A stretch of 38,597 nucleotides of DNA from contig NZ_JAOWPT010000022.1 in the NCBI RefSeq assembly GCF_025753855.1, forward strand, positions 1-38,597, read 5' to 3'. Under the pieces are notes generated by a model, which made no database searches, was not told where the DNA came from, and saw only the letters and a program-made list of their open reading frames with translations. Source of the DNA: Mesorhizobium sp. ZC-5 (GTDB lineage: Bacteria > Pseudomonadota > Alphaproteobacteria > Rhizobiales > Rhizobiaceae). Positions 17,184 to 25,867 of the stretch are shown here, one piece after another. The translations under genes and the position numbers were made by a program. The stretch's first letter is position 1; every line of letters begins with the position of its first letter.

Positions 17184-17750
17184 CAAGAGGTTTCATCGGA
17201 CTGTTCGATAGGGTTTTCATCTTTCCCGAGCATCGAACGTTTCGCGATGGCAGCTGCCGCCGCAAGGTTGCGACAAAGCGGCGCTGGGAAAGACATCGAT
17301 GGTCCAATGCAGAGGCTGTGGGTGCTGCAATCGCCGCGGCGGACTTGGGCTTCAACGTGATGTCGGCCGCCAGCCCGATGAGATCGCCATAATAGCCGGC
17401 AGGCTTTCCTTCGTGGCGGCTCCTCGTCCGCTGATCGTGGCCGCCGGCGCGGCGGCGCCGAGAACATGCCAGCCTATTTTCGAGCCGGTGCGCACGTGCG
17501 ACCAAATACGGGCATCCGCGAACATTCAGCTGCGATTTGGAAATTGGCAGCATGTCGTCTCTTCACGACACGGTCGGCGGATATCCCTTCGATCTCAAAG
17601 GGAACACCTTAGAATCCGGTGATGCAGTCGCAGGTCAGCACCTTTGCTCGGTGCGCGTGAGGCAAGCGACTATGGCGCGGGGTCTTGGCGAAGGCATGGT
17701 CCTTTCTCTAAGGCAAAAAGATCGCTTTAACCCGCTGCTTTCAAGTCAGA
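17184..17750. other. Gene-free stretch between two divergent sigma-54 promoters
   Basis: Several overlapping open frames exist on both strands (for example 17299-17622 plus and 17140-17553 minus), none with a recognisable family or convincing start. The minus-strand one runs through the promoter module. I see no supported gene. Confidence 0.5.
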
Positions 17751-17765
17751 TGGCATGGCGTTTGC
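17751..17765 (+). promoter_or_regulatory. Sigma-54 promoter for the irr'-prxS-rpoN transcript
   Basis: TGGCAT-GGCGT-TTGC, a near-perfect RpoN site, 49 bases before the first codon of the irr-like reading frame and 665 bases before prxS. No exact TGT-N10-ACA is seen in the 200 bases upstream; TGT-N12-ACA at 17553-17570 is a poor substitute. Confidence 0.75.
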
Positions 17766-17813
17766 AGCACACACTAGAACCGACAAAGGCACAGAGAAAG
17801 CTAAGAGCAACCC

Positions 17814-18427
17814 ATGGCCAACAGGCGACGTTCCAGACAAGCGCCTGAGGGGACCGGGCCCATTCCGGTTAAACATCGGCACGTCATCCTCTCCAGACAT
17901 CCGTGCTCGGTAGCTGTTCCCCGCACATCTGGCCCGACGCCAACATCCAAACGCAGGGCGCTCGCCCAATTGCTGCTTGTCGGTCCTTATCAGCAGATAA
18001 ATGCCGAAGAACTGCATCAAAGGGTCATGCATGCCTATGCCCGCGTGCCACTGGCCAACACGCCGGAACAGTTCCGTGAAGCGAGGCTCTTGCGCGACGT
18101 CACAGTTGAGGCGTCACACGCCTATTTCGACAACGACACTTCCGATCACCCCTGTTTCTTCCTCGCGCACAAGCAGGGGTCATCGATATCGCCTCCAGCG
18201 CCGTCGCCTTTGAAGGCCTGCTCGAGCCGTCTGAAGGCACCCAGATCACCCATATTGACCTGGCCGTTTTGGTCACAAAGACAACGAGCCAAGGCCTTCC
18301 CAGGCAACCGGATGGACAGAGAATTGGGAGCCGCAAAGGTCCGCATCTCATGTCCGCCATGCCGGCCGATGTTGCGTCGGCCCAAACCAGGAAACCATGC
18401 ACCAGTTTTCTTCCAAAGGAGCAATAG
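17814..18427 (+). pseudogene. Frameshifted irr-like (Fur superfamily) regulator
   Basis: The first frame encodes SGPTPTSKRRALAQLLL, NAEELHQRV, EARLLRDVTVEASHAYFDND, the DNA-binding half of Irr, the haem-responsive iron regulator of rhizobia. At the GGGG run at 18175-18178 the frame breaks; one frame over it continues VIDIASSAVAFEGLLEPSEG, the standard Irr C-terminal half, to a TAG at 18425-18427, three bases before the prxS ATG. Two more changes suggest loss of function: the turn that reads ATVYNTL in Irr has lost three residues (LANTPEQF), and the haem/metal HHH motif in TSDHHHFF reads TSDHPCFF. A base-calling error at GGGG could explain the frameshift but not the other two changes. Position behind a sigma-54 promoter suggests it was once co-expressed with prxS-rpoN. 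Confidence 0.75.
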
Positions 18428-18429
18428 TG

Positions 18430-18963
18430 ATGACCGTTACAAAGAAGGTTCCCTTCGTCACCTTTCGCACGCGTGTTCGTGATGAGAACGTTGAGGGGCC
18501 AAATCCATACCGCTGGGAAGACAAGACATCCGACGACTATTTCGGGGGCAAGCGGGTCGTCCTGTTCTCGCTGCCTGGCGCCTTCACCCCGACCTGCTCG
18601 ACCTACCAAGTGCCCAATTTCGAAAAGCTCTATGACGAGTTTGCGAAGGAGGGCATTGACGCGATCTACTGCGTCTCCGTCAACGATGCCTTCGTCATGA
18701 ATGCGTGGGGGAAGAGCTTGGGCCTGCAGAAGGTCGAGCTCATTCCGGACGGCTCAGGCGAGTTCACGCGCAAGATGGGCATGCTGGTCGCCAAGGACAA
18801 TCTCGGCTTCGGCATGCGCTCCTGGCGCTACGCCGCCCTGATCAACGATGGCGCGGTGGAGCAGTGGTTCGAGGAAGAAGGTTTCTCCGACAACTGCGAG
18901 GCCGATCCTTATGGTGTCTCATCCCCGCAAAACGTCCTTGAAACACTGAAGGCCGCCGCATGA
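18430..18963 (+). CDS. prxS: Peroxiredoxin (PrxS-like, Prx5 type)
   Basis: A 177-residue thiol peroxidase starting MTVTKKVPFVTF at 18430 with AAAGGAG ten bases upstream. The peroxidatic cysteine lies in LPGAFTPTCSTYQVP, the Prx5/TSA signature; the late LQKVELIPDGSGEFTRKMG and YAALINDGAVEQWFEE are also typical. It removes hydrogen peroxide and organic peroxides using glutaredoxin- or thioredoxin-type donors. In Rhizobium etli a homologous prxS is co-transcribed with rpoN2 and expressed in nodules by NifA and RpoN; here the same order holds, 71 bases ahead of rpoN. The NGR234 homologue is y4vD. No damage is seen. Confidence 0.92.
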   Translation: MTVTKKVPFVTFRTRVRDENVEGPNPYRWEDKTSDDYFGGKRVVLFSLPGAFTPTCSTYQVPNFEKLYDEFAKEGIDAIYCVSVNDAFVMNAWGKSLGLQKVELIPDGSGEFTRKMGMLVAKDNLGFGMRSWRYAALINDGAVEQWFEEEGFSDNCEADPYGVSSPQNVLETLKAAA

Positions 18964-19034
18964 CGGGGGCAACGTCTCGCCGATCCCATTACGCACGGCC
19001 AAGAGCCTCCCCACACCGGATATGAGGGCTAACC

Positions 19035-20519
19035 ATGCAATCCTCAGCAAGCCTGCTTCAACGCCAGAAGCAATCTATGGTAGCATCGCCTCAGCTGATT
19101 GCGTCGATCCGCTTGCTGCAACTGGCGCGTGCCGAACTGCATCAGTTCGTGGAGCAGGAACTCGAGAAGAACCCGCTTTTGGAGCCTGCTTCAAACGACG
19201 GCGAGCCTTTTGGCGATGTTTTGCCGATGTCGGGGGAGGATCAGATCGGCGCACGCGAAAACGACATTGATAGACCGACGAGCGCCGGGGCCTCCGAACG
19301 GCTCGGGGATTGGAAATCGCTGCGCAACACGACGAACAACCCGCCGGGTAATCGCCCTACCTTGGACGAGTTTACCACCTCCACCGAAACATTGCACGAC
19401 CATGTCGCTGGCCAGATCGCGCTCACGCCATTCACACCGCAGGAGCGGCTGATTGCTGGCCAGCTTGCCGCTCATCTGGAAGACACCGGCTATCTTCAGG
19501 CACACCTTTCGGAGCTGGCCGAGCGCCTAAAGGCCCGGGAGGCCGATCTGGAGCGGGTTCTCGCAACCTTGCAGCAATTTGATCCACCGGGGATTTTTGC
19601 TCGAACTCTCAGCGAATGCCTCGAGATACAGTTACGCCAGCGAGACCGGTTCGACCCGGCGATGGCAGCCTTGGTTGCCAATCTCGAGCTGCTTGCACGA
19701 CGCGATTTTCAGGCATTGAAGCAGCTTTGCGGCGTCGATCAAGAAGACCTTCTCGACATGTTGCATGAAATCCGTGCGCTCGATCCCAAGCCTGGAAACC
19801 GATTCCAATCCGGAGCGCCGGAATCCATCATACCCGACGTCTGGGTCACACCCTCGCCGGGAGGAGGATGGCAGATCGAACTTGATCCCGACACGTTGCC
19901 CAAGCTGCTGATCAACCAAACCTACTTGGCCGAAGTCTCGCGTCAAACCGACCAAAATCCGAAAGATCAAGCATTTCTCAACGAATGCCTGCAAAACGCG
20001 AACTGGCTGATCCGCAGCCTCGATCAGCGCGCCAAGACAATTCTTAAGGTTACGGCTGAAATCGTCCGACAGCAGGGTGCCTTCTTGGAACATGGCGTCG
20101 CCCATCTGCGGCCTCTCAATCTCAGGACTGTCGCCGAAGCGATCAACGTGCACGAGTCGACCGTGAGCCGGGTGACCTCAAACAAGTACATGCTAACCCC
20201 ACGCGGAGTGTTCGAACTGAAGTATTTCTTCACTGTCGCACTTGTCTCCTGTCAAGGCGGCGAGGCGCACTCCGCGGAAGCTGTCCGCCACCGGATCAAA
20301 GCGATAATTGCCGCAGAATCCCCGGGTGACGTGCTCTCCGACGATGACATCGCTGTCCGGCTGAAGAAAACCGGCATCGATGTCGCGCGCCGTACCGTCA
20401 CAAAATATCGCGAGGCGATGAACATCCCCTCCTCCGTACAACGGCGCCGGGAAAAGCGCTTATGGCTCAGCGGCAATCAGGGCACGGCGCCTGGTACCGC
20501 TGACCAAAGCGGCGCTTAA
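19035..20519 (+). CDS. rpoN: RNA polymerase sigma-54 factor
   Basis: 494 residues, the normal length. The glutamine-rich activator-interacting region I is at the N terminus (LLQRQKQSMVASPQLIASIRLLQ), the core-binding domain in the middle, the helix-turn-helix near residue 370 (LRTVAEAINVHESTVSRVTSNKY), and the RpoN box ARRTVTKYRE near residue 455. It directs transcription from -24/-12 promoters with NifA. The linker after region I is acidic and less conserved. It follows prxS and is likely the symbiotic second copy (rpoN2) of a strain with a chromosomal rpoN. Its stop overlaps the nifQ stop on the opposite strand. Confidence 0.97.
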   Translation: MQSSASLLQRQKQSMVASPQLIASIRLLQLARAELHQFVEQELEKNPLLEPASNDGEPFGDVLPMSGEDQIGARENDIDRPTSAGASERLGDWKSLRNTTNNPPGNRPTLDEFTTSTETLHDHVAGQIALTPFTPQERLIAGQLAAHLEDTGYLQAHLSELAERLKAREADLERVLATLQQFDPPGIFARTLSECLEIQLRQRDRFDPAMAALVANLELLARRDFQALKQLCGVDQEDLLDMLHEIRALDPKPGNRFQSGAPESIIPDVWVTPSPGGGWQIELDPDTLPKLLINQTYLAEVSRQTDQNPKDQAFLNECLQNANWLIRSLDQRAKTILKVTAEIVRQQGAFLEHGVAHLRPLNLRTVAEAINVHESTVSRVTSNKYMLTPRGVFELKYFFTVALVSCQGGEAHSAEAVRHRIKAIIAAESPGDVLSDDDIAVRLKKTGIDVARRTVTKYREAMNIPSSVQRRREKRLWLSGNQGTAPGTADQSGA

Positions 20520-21145
20520 TCCAAAGCGATCCCGTTCTTGATCCGTGCGAGGCGACTTTCGCCTTCTTCCGGGCCGAAGCAGCTTTCGAAATCGTTGCAT
20601 TCCCGGCAACTCGGTGTGGTGCATAGGGAAAAACCTTCAGCCTCGCAGAGCTTGCGGTAAAAGTACTTCTTCCATCTCATGTTTTTGGTATTGCCAGCCG
20701 CCAGCGTCGGGAAATGCGTGGCAAGCAAGCGGCTGACCTCGGCCCGATTGAAAAGGCCAAGGTCCTGCCACAGATGGTCATTGCGCATGGCACGCCGGGC
20801 GATGATCTTGGCGAACCGGACGCTCGCGAGGTCGCCCGGCCGGGCATGCGCCAAAAGCAGGCCGCACAGGAGTTCTTCCTCCAGATCCGGCTCGGCCTCG
20901 TCCACCTCTTCCAAAGCGAATGCTCCGATAGGGATAGCAGGGAAGCCGCCGGACAGGACATCGCGCAGCTCGGCGCGCGAAAGGCCGGTTGCTTCCGTTG
21001 CCGTCGCCTCGCCGGCCTCGAGTTCCTCGAGCGCACATGAAAGCACACAGGCAAGCACATGCTGGTCAAATCCGCTTTCCAGCTCGATCCGCAGCCGTTG
21101 GCGGTCGATGAACCAGCCATAGTGACGGGCGAACATAGGTGCCAT
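20516..21145 (-). CDS. nifQ: NifQ, molybdenum donor for FeMo-cofactor synthesis
   Basis: 209 residues from MAPMFARHYGWFIDRQRL at 21145. The C terminus carries the NifQ metal motif C-x4-C-x2-C-x5-C (CTTPSCRECNDFESC), preceded by MRWKKYFYRKLCEAEGF, as in all NifQ proteins. NifQ is an iron-sulfur-molybdenum protein that supplies Mo to NifEN/NifH. The reading frame continues upstream without a stop into a decayed fdxB copy, so a longer fusion product is possible. It is convergent with rpoN, the two stop codons overlapping by four bases, with no room for a terminator. Confidence 0.93.
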   Translation of the reverse strand: MAPMFARHYGWFIDRQRLRIELESGFDQHVLACVLSCALEELEAGEATATEATGLSRAELRDVLSGGFPAIPIGAFALEEVDEAEPDLEEELLCGLLLAHARPGDLASVRFAKIIARRAMRNDHLWQDLGLFNRAEVSRLLATHFPTLAAGNTKNMRWKKYFYRKLCEAEGFSLCTTPSCRECNDFESCFGPEEGESRLARIKNGIALD

Positions 21146-21484
21146 TCTCCTCTGGTTTGTCCCATCAAGCCATGCCGCGACCGGGTCCGCCGCAACAGGG
21201 CGTCTGTCAGTTCTTCGGGCAGACGAGGGCGCAGACTGGGCAGCCAATGCAGCCGCGCAGCGGTCGAGAACCATGATCATGCGATTGAGCTCGCCGGCGA
21301 CATCGCCCTCGCCGTCGCGGGCGCCGAGAATTTCACCCGCGTCATCGAAGCTGTAACGATGCAAGACCGCGCGCGAGCAGACGTTGAAACAGCGGCCGCA
21401 GCCCATCCAGGTCATGCCGTCGGTCGCGGTCAGATATCGCGGCATTCGTCTGGAGCCGTCGCGGGTGACGAAAGCGCTATGCAT
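21146..21484 (-). pseudogene. Degenerate second fdxB copy, in frame with nifQ
   Basis: From an ATG at 21484 the frame gives HSAFVTRDGSRRMPRYLTA, closely matching intact FdxB (SSAFVTRDGSKWMPEYLTA). The first ligand of cluster one is lost (TTCIGCGRC becomes MTWMGCGRC). Compared with the intact gene there is one base deleted near 21265, after which the second cluster is read out of frame as CAAALAAQSAPSSARR. That shifted frame has no stop and runs straight into nifQ. So fdxB' cannot make a ferredoxin, but a hybrid fdxB'-NifQ polypeptide of about 320 residues could be translated. Confidence 0.8.
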
Positions 21485-21570
21485 CGGGAATTCTCCGACG
21501 CACCGAACTCTCTCGCCCTTGCTGAGTACCCGTCGTGCGAACGCTTTGCTGAAGCCGGCATCCTCGCCGT

Positions 21571-21585
21571 GCGAGCGGCATGCCA
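21571..21585 (-). promoter_or_regulatory. Possible sigma-54 promoter for fdxB'-nifQ
   Basis: Minus strand TGGCAT-GCCGC-TCGC, one mismatch in the -12 element (TCGC for TTGC), 87 bases before the fdxB' start, a leader length like that of nifH. No TGT-N10-ACA is seen between it and the monooxygenase gene. Confidence 0.4.
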
Positions 21586-21771
21586 AACGCCGCCTGCGGC
21601 TAGGGGCCAGGGAACAGTCGACGGAGGCTGGGCACCGCATTCGTTTGAATTCCCTTTCTGACTTCGACCCCGAGTCTATCGCGAGCAGCGACCCCCAGAC
21701 GCTCCGTGCCCTGGTGTTGACCGCGCTTTGAAACGATCAAGCAGCAGAGGTGAGAGTTCAAGCCGTTGCGG

Positions 21772-22824
21772 TCAACCGCCGGCATGCGCGAGCGACTTGT
21801 TGATCGCTGGAATGATCTTGTCGCCCCAAAGCTCGATCTGCCGCAGCATCGTCTTCTGGTCGAAATCCCCCAATTGGGTCTGAATAGCGATCTGGTCCGG
21901 TTTCAAGATATCGATTTCTTCCAGCAGGCGATCAATCACGCGATTCACGCTGCCGATCGGCAGGTTCTGGCGCAGAGTTTCGAATGAGAGATCCTGCTGC
22001 GTGGGCGTTTCCTGCAGGAGATAACCGTCCAGGCTCTGCTGGCGGCGCTGATGCAGTGCTTCGGACAGCCGGCGCTGGAAGCGGGCATTGTCGAGATAGC
22101 TGTTGATCTCGGCCTCGTCGTCGCTGGCATAGCAGCAACGCAGCAGAGATAACTTGGCGTCCGTGACATTCTTGCCTTCGCAAGCCGCCGTCTTCTCGAT
22201 TGTTTCGCGCAGCGCGCTCAAGGTCTCCAAGCCGTTGTGGAATGCTGTGACAAAGAAATTGTGTCCTTCGCGATAGGCCCGGCCTATGCGTGCTGGCCCG
22301 CTGGCGATCCAGATCGGCGGGGTCGGCTTCTGGACGGTGCGCACCGAAATCGCCGTCGGGGGTATGTTCTGATACTGGCCGTTGTGCTCGAAGATGTCTT
22401 GGTTGAGGCCCTTCAGAAGGATGTCCAAGTGTTCCGAAAAGAGGGCCGGCGCCTCCTCAATATTCACGCCGAAGCGCTCGAACTCGAATTGCTGGTATCC
22501 CGAGCCGACGCCGAGCTCGAGACGGCCGTTCGCGACGATGTCGGCGAAGCCGATCTCGGAAAGCAGGCGTTGCGGTTGATAGAGCGGTAGCACGCACACA
22601 GCAGTGCCCAGGCGAATGGTGCTCGTCACGCCGGCGCAGTGCGCCACCATCATCAAGGGCGAGGGAATCAGGCTGTAGTTGTTGAAGTGGTGCTCCGCGA
22701 ACCACGCGGTACCGAAGCCTGCCTGCTCGGAAACGACGGTCTGTTCGATGGAGTTGCGGATGACGCTGTCGCACGATTGATGATAGCCGCGCTGGGCGGC
22801 CAGGATGAAGGTCGCGAATTCCAT
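21772..22824 (-). CDS. Luciferase-like (LLM class) flavin-dependent monooxygenase, y4vJ type
   Basis: 350 residues from MEFATFILAAQRGYHQ at 22824. It has the bacterial luciferase-type TIM barrel: EQAGFGTAWFAEHHF, LPLYQPQRLLSEIGFADIVANGRLELGVGSGYQ and KPTPPIWIASG. These enzymes use FMNH2 and oxygen to hydroxylate or cleave organic substrates. By order and type it corresponds to y4vJ of NGR234 (recalled, not checked). It is the last gene of the P450 cluster, separated from the SDR gene by about 308 bases. The substrate is unknown. Confidence 0.88.
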   Translation of the reverse strand: MEFATFILAAQRGYHQSCDSVIRNSIEQTVVSEQAGFGTAWFAEHHFNNYSLIPSPLMMVAHCAGVTSTIRLGTAVCVLPLYQPQRLLSEIGFADIVANGRLELGVGSGYQQFEFERFGVNIEEAPALFSEHLDILLKGLNQDIFEHNGQYQNIPPTAISVRTVQKPTPPIWIASGPARIGRAYREGHNFFVTAFHNGLETLSALRETIEKTAACEGKNVTDAKLSLLRCCYASDDEAEINSYLDNARFQRRLSEALHQRRQQSLDGYLLQETPTQQDLSFETLRQNLPIGSVNRVIDRLLEEIDILKPDQIAIQTQLGDFDQKTMLRQIELWGDKIIPAINKSLAHAGG

Positions 22825-23132
22825 GGTGTGTCCTTGTCTTACAAAGGGAGTTTGCCGATCGGAGGATGCGCTGGGCATGCGCATCAGGCGTTGGCCGCGA
22901 TGTCGATCCAGCCCTTCGCGTCGGCGTGGTCCTGCGGCAAACCGCGCGCCATTCGGCGGTTGCAGGCGCGCGCGGAGCGGTTGAGCTGCTTCGACCGGTG
23001 GGGACCTTTTCGTCATCGCCGAAGATGACATCTTCGATCGCAGGCAGTGCGGCGGCACGCTGCCGGGGCCTTTAGCCTGGACGTCCTTCGCTTCGATGAG
23101 CCGCAGCCCATGGCTTGGCGAAAAGTCGACAA
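22825..23132 (-). other. 308-base gap between SDR and monooxygenase genes
   Basis: The monooxygenase frame stays open back to a TTG at 23136 that overlaps the SDR stop, but the added 104 residues show no luciferase homology and have unusual composition. Another frame holds LPAIEDVIFGDDEKVPTG, which resembles coding sequence but matches nothing I recognise. It may be a relic of a small gene lost from the operon. Confidence 0.35.
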
Positions 23133-24734
23133 TCAACGCGCGGCCTCCGCTAAATACTCGCTATCGAGTTCGCTGGCGTTTCCCGCATCGCCGAACGAGG
23201 TCCAGCCGCCGTCGACGTAGAGGATGGAGCCGTTGACGTATGAGGCGTCAGACGAGGCCAGGAAGAACGCCGCCTCAGCGACGTCTTCCGGCTGTCCCAT
23301 CCTCCCCATCGGGATGCGTCGTCTGATCGCTCTCGCGTCGATGCGGCCGACCTTCGCCAACTGAGCAACCCCGGCCGTGCGGATGTAGCCAGGAGCGACG
23401 GTTGCAGTCCGAATGCCGACCGGCCCGAGTTCGGCCGCCATGCATCGGGTCAGAATGTCCAACCCCGCCTTGGAGGCGCCGTAGGCATGGCGCGACGCCA
23501 CTGGCAGAAAGCTGTTGATCGATCCAAGGTTGAGGATCACGCCGCCAGGGCACATCGCCTTGATTGCCTCGCGCATACAGGTGAAGGCGCCGATTAGATT
23601 GACGTCAAGGACGTGTTCGATCTGTTGCGGTATCTGTTGGGTTCCCGACAACGAGGTGTCGGTGACCGCAGCACCGTTGACGAGGACATCGATGCGCTCG
23701 AAGCGTCCTCGCACCTCCTCGAACAGCGCCACCACCTCGCTCTCGACGGTCACGTCCACGGATTTGGCCGGGTTCTCGCCGTCGAGCGCTGCAGCGAGCT
23801 CTGCCGCTGCAGCGCCATCTTTATCAGCAATCACGACGGTATCGCCGTTCGCGGCAAAGCGGCGAACGACCGCCGCCCCTATGCCGTTTGCGCCACCCGT
23901 GACGAGCACGATCCGCGCGTCGGTGCGTTCGGCCGGACGGCAGAGTTCGGCCAGGGGCGTCCCATCCACCGGCGGGTGCGCATCCCCCGGCTGGTTGAAT
24001 TGCACCCAGCCGCCGTCGACCGCCAGCACGGATCCGGTGATGTAGCGCGCCTGCGGGCTGGTCAGAAAACGCACCGCGAGGGCAATCTCGTCCGGGCGCG
24101 CCAAGCGCCCCATCGGCACCCGGCGCCGCACTGCCGCCAGGTCCATCTTGCCCACGCGTTCCAGTTTTGCCAACATCGGCGTGCGCACGTAGCCCGGCGC
24201 TACCGCCGTCACGCGAATGTCGCGAGAAGCCCACTCGCATGCAAGCGACTTGGTCAACGAGATCAGCCCCGCTTTCGAGGCTGCGTAAGCGTTGCGCTTG
24301 GGATTGGCGACCAAGCCCGACATCGAAGCGACGTTGACGATGGCGCCGCCCGGACTCATGCGCCTCGCCGCTTCGCGGGCCATGACGAACGGTCCAATCA
24401 AGTTTACTGCCAGGCCGAGCCGGAAGGCGTCAACACCAGTGTCGACCGTCGCAGCCATGGTGGGTCCCGTCGCTGCGTTGTTGATAAGGACGCCGATCCG
24501 CGCGAACTGTGCTTCGATCCGGCCGTAAAGCGCGAGGATATCCTCCTCTCGCGAGACATCGCATTCGATGCCGAAATGCGGGTGGCCGAGACGACGGGCC
24601 AGTTCAACGACGCCGCTGCCAGGAAGGTCCACCGCAACAACAGTGTCTCCATCCCTGGCATGAATATCGACCAGAGCACGGCCGATCCCGCCCGCGGCGC
24701 CCGTAATGACGACAATGCGTCCTGCCTGCTTCAT
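23133..24734 (-). CDS. Tandem two-domain short-chain dehydrogenase/reductase, y4vI type
   Basis: 533 residues made of two complete SDR domains. The first (1-250) has the nucleotide motif TGAAGGIG and catalytic Y-AAS-K; the second (270-510) has TGGANGIG and Y-GAS-K, each followed by a PMGR(L/M)-type segment and a G-G-W terminus. Each domain should bind NAD(P) and could oxidise or reduce alcohols and ketones. Fusion of two SDRs is unusual and matches the NGR234 plasmid protein y4vI (recalled). The ATG overlaps the TGA of the remnant upstream (ATGA), so translation was once coupled. It probably acts after P450 hydroxylation. Confidence 0.9.
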   Translation of the reverse strand: MKQAGRIVVITGAAGGIGRALVDIHARDGDTVVAVDLPGSGVVELARRLGHPHFGIECDVSREEDILALYGRIEAQFARIGVLINNAATGPTMAATVDTGVDAFRLGLAVNLIGPFVMAREAARRMSPGGAIVNVASMSGLVANPKRNAYAASKAGLISLTKSLACEWASRDIRVTAVAPGYVRTPMLAKLERVGKMDLAAVRRRVPMGRLARPDEIALAVRFLTSPQARYITGSVLAVDGGWVQFNQPGDAHPPVDGTPLAELCRPAERTDARIVLVTGGANGIGAAVVRRFAANGDTVVIADKDGAAAAELAAALDGENPAKSVDVTVESEVVALFEEVRGRFERIDVLVNGAAVTDTSLSGTQQIPQQIEHVLDVNLIGAFTCMREAIKAMCPGGVILNLGSINSFLPVASRHAYGASKAGLDILTRCMAAELGPVGIRTATVAPGYIRTAGVAQLAKVGRIDARAIRRRIPMGRMGQPEDVAEAAFFLASSDASYVNGSILYVDGGWTSFGDAGNASELDSEYLAEAAR

Positions 24735-25070
24735 GAGAATTTCTCCGCGACGAACCCCAGCGATCTCAGCCCATCAACGTTGGGCGGCAAATGATGCGTC
24801 GCGGGTAAGCAGCACGTCCTGATGACGGCCAGTTGCAGGCCCGGATAGACGACGTGCGTTCCGGCAGCGGCCCACTCCCGATTTGGCAGCCGAACCTGGT
24901 GAGGGACGAGGATAGGGCTGGCCTCGATGGGCGACGCTGCCGAGGTCCCGCACATCGATAACACAAGCGTCGGGGCCGGGCTCATGGTGTGGACAGAACG
25001 CTGTCACGATCACGCCGTCGCGGGCAGAAAGGCATGCTGTCGGACGTATCGTCATCGGCCAGGCTTGCAC
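24731..25070 (-). pseudogene. Remnant resembling the C terminus of a carotenoid/lignostilbene oxygenase
   Basis: One frame (from 25070) gives DGVIVTAFCPHHEPGPDACVIDVRDL, the other (to 24731) ASPILVPHQVRLPNREWAAAG. Joined by a shift near 24935 they resemble the last strands of RPE65/carotenoid cleavage dioxygenases (…VLDARDL…P-x-x-x-V-x-L-P-x-R-V). The N-terminal three quarters, including the iron-binding histidines, are absent. The end overlaps the SDR start by ATGA, typical of a former operon member. The family call is weak; the remnant status is stronger. Confidence 0.35.
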
Positions 25071-25699
25071 AGGGATCGGTGTGGCCTTGCAAAATTGTCG
25101 TAGTCTGTTGTTCCCCCCGGCGGTGCGGCGTTCGAACCTTTGAAGGCATCATGGCGAGAAGGAATGCGACGCTTCCCGAGCTTGTAGACCGGATCATCCG
25201 GATGTGGTGCTCCAATCGGCTGTCGAGGGCCGAACCGTTCTGCCTCAAGGACCGCTGGTGGGATCTGCTCCTCGAGCCAATCGTAGACCACTGTCCGTTC
25301 GGCAATGCGCCACTCTCCTTCCCTCTTCTGAAACAGATCGCAGTAACGGCCGCATAGGAGCGTCTGGCGCACTTCTCCGCTTTCGTCCGGTGCGCGTTGC
25401 AGCCCGGTAAAATAGCTCTCGACGGCCGCCTCTGCCGAGCCAATAAATTCGATCAGGATGTTCGTGATCTGATGGATGTTGCGCGGTCCGGTCTTGAAGA
25501 CACCGAGCGCAAACTGGATGAAGCCCTCTGCCGAGCCGCAATAGGCCCCGTGATTGTCATGTGCATCGGGCCAGTACGCGCTGCGCAGCGCCGCCTCATC
25601 CGCGCGGTCTATCCCGCGGCAATACCGATAGAGGCAGTCGCGGATCGCCTCACGGTGGAGTAGTTCGGTAATTTTCGTCTGGCCCATCGGCTCTGTCAC
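25052..25699 (-). CDS. NTF2/SnoaL-like protein of the P450 cluster
   Basis: 215 residues starting at GTG 25699 or ATG 25687. Residues 10-150 fit the SnoaL/NTF2-like cone fold used by scytalone dehydratase-type enzymes and ring-hydroxylating dioxygenase beta subunits ([58 protein letters not shown]). Such proteins catalyse dehydrations, isomerisations or act as binding partners. The C-terminal 45 residues (after YKLGKRR) lack family resemblance and may be a tail created by rearrangement. It follows the ferredoxin by 170 bases. Substrate unknown. Confidence 0.78.
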   Translation of the reverse strand: MTEPMGQTKITELLHREAIRDCLYRYCRGIDRADEAALRSAYWPDAHDNHGAYCGSAEGFIQFALGVFKTGPRNIHQITNILIEFIGSAEAAVESYFTGLQRAPDESGEVRQTLLCGRYCDLFQKREGEWRIAERTVVYDWLEEQIPPAVLEAERFGPRQPIGAPHPDDPVYKLGKRRIPSRHDAFKGSNAAPPGGTTDYDNFARPHRSLCKPGR

Positions 25700-25867
25700 T
25701 CATTCTGTGATTGGAAAACGTGTTTCGCGAACCTCGCCCGGCCGTTTGCGCATCGTGGGGCTCACCTCTCGATGCCGGAGCTGCCGCCTGCACAGTTGGA
25801 TGAGGACAGTGATGGGACAGAGGCCGCGTGCCACCCTTTCTTCCGTGTGCGGTCACATGGTCCCCCT

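Noticed and set aside
17140-17553. Minus-strand 137-codon frame considered as a gene
   Set aside because: It runs through the NifA site, and its similarity to the 27.7 kb region is explained by the shared promoter module rather than by protein conservation.
20516-21640. A single designed ferredoxin-NifQ fusion protein
   Set aside because: The ferredoxin part has lost a cluster cysteine and its second cluster through a frameshift, so it is better read as an accidental in-frame relic plus normal nifQ.
23613-24794. Plus-strand 393-codon open frame opposite the SDR gene
   Set aside because: Antisense shadow of two clear SDR domains; composition is arginine/histidine-rich and no start signal is present.
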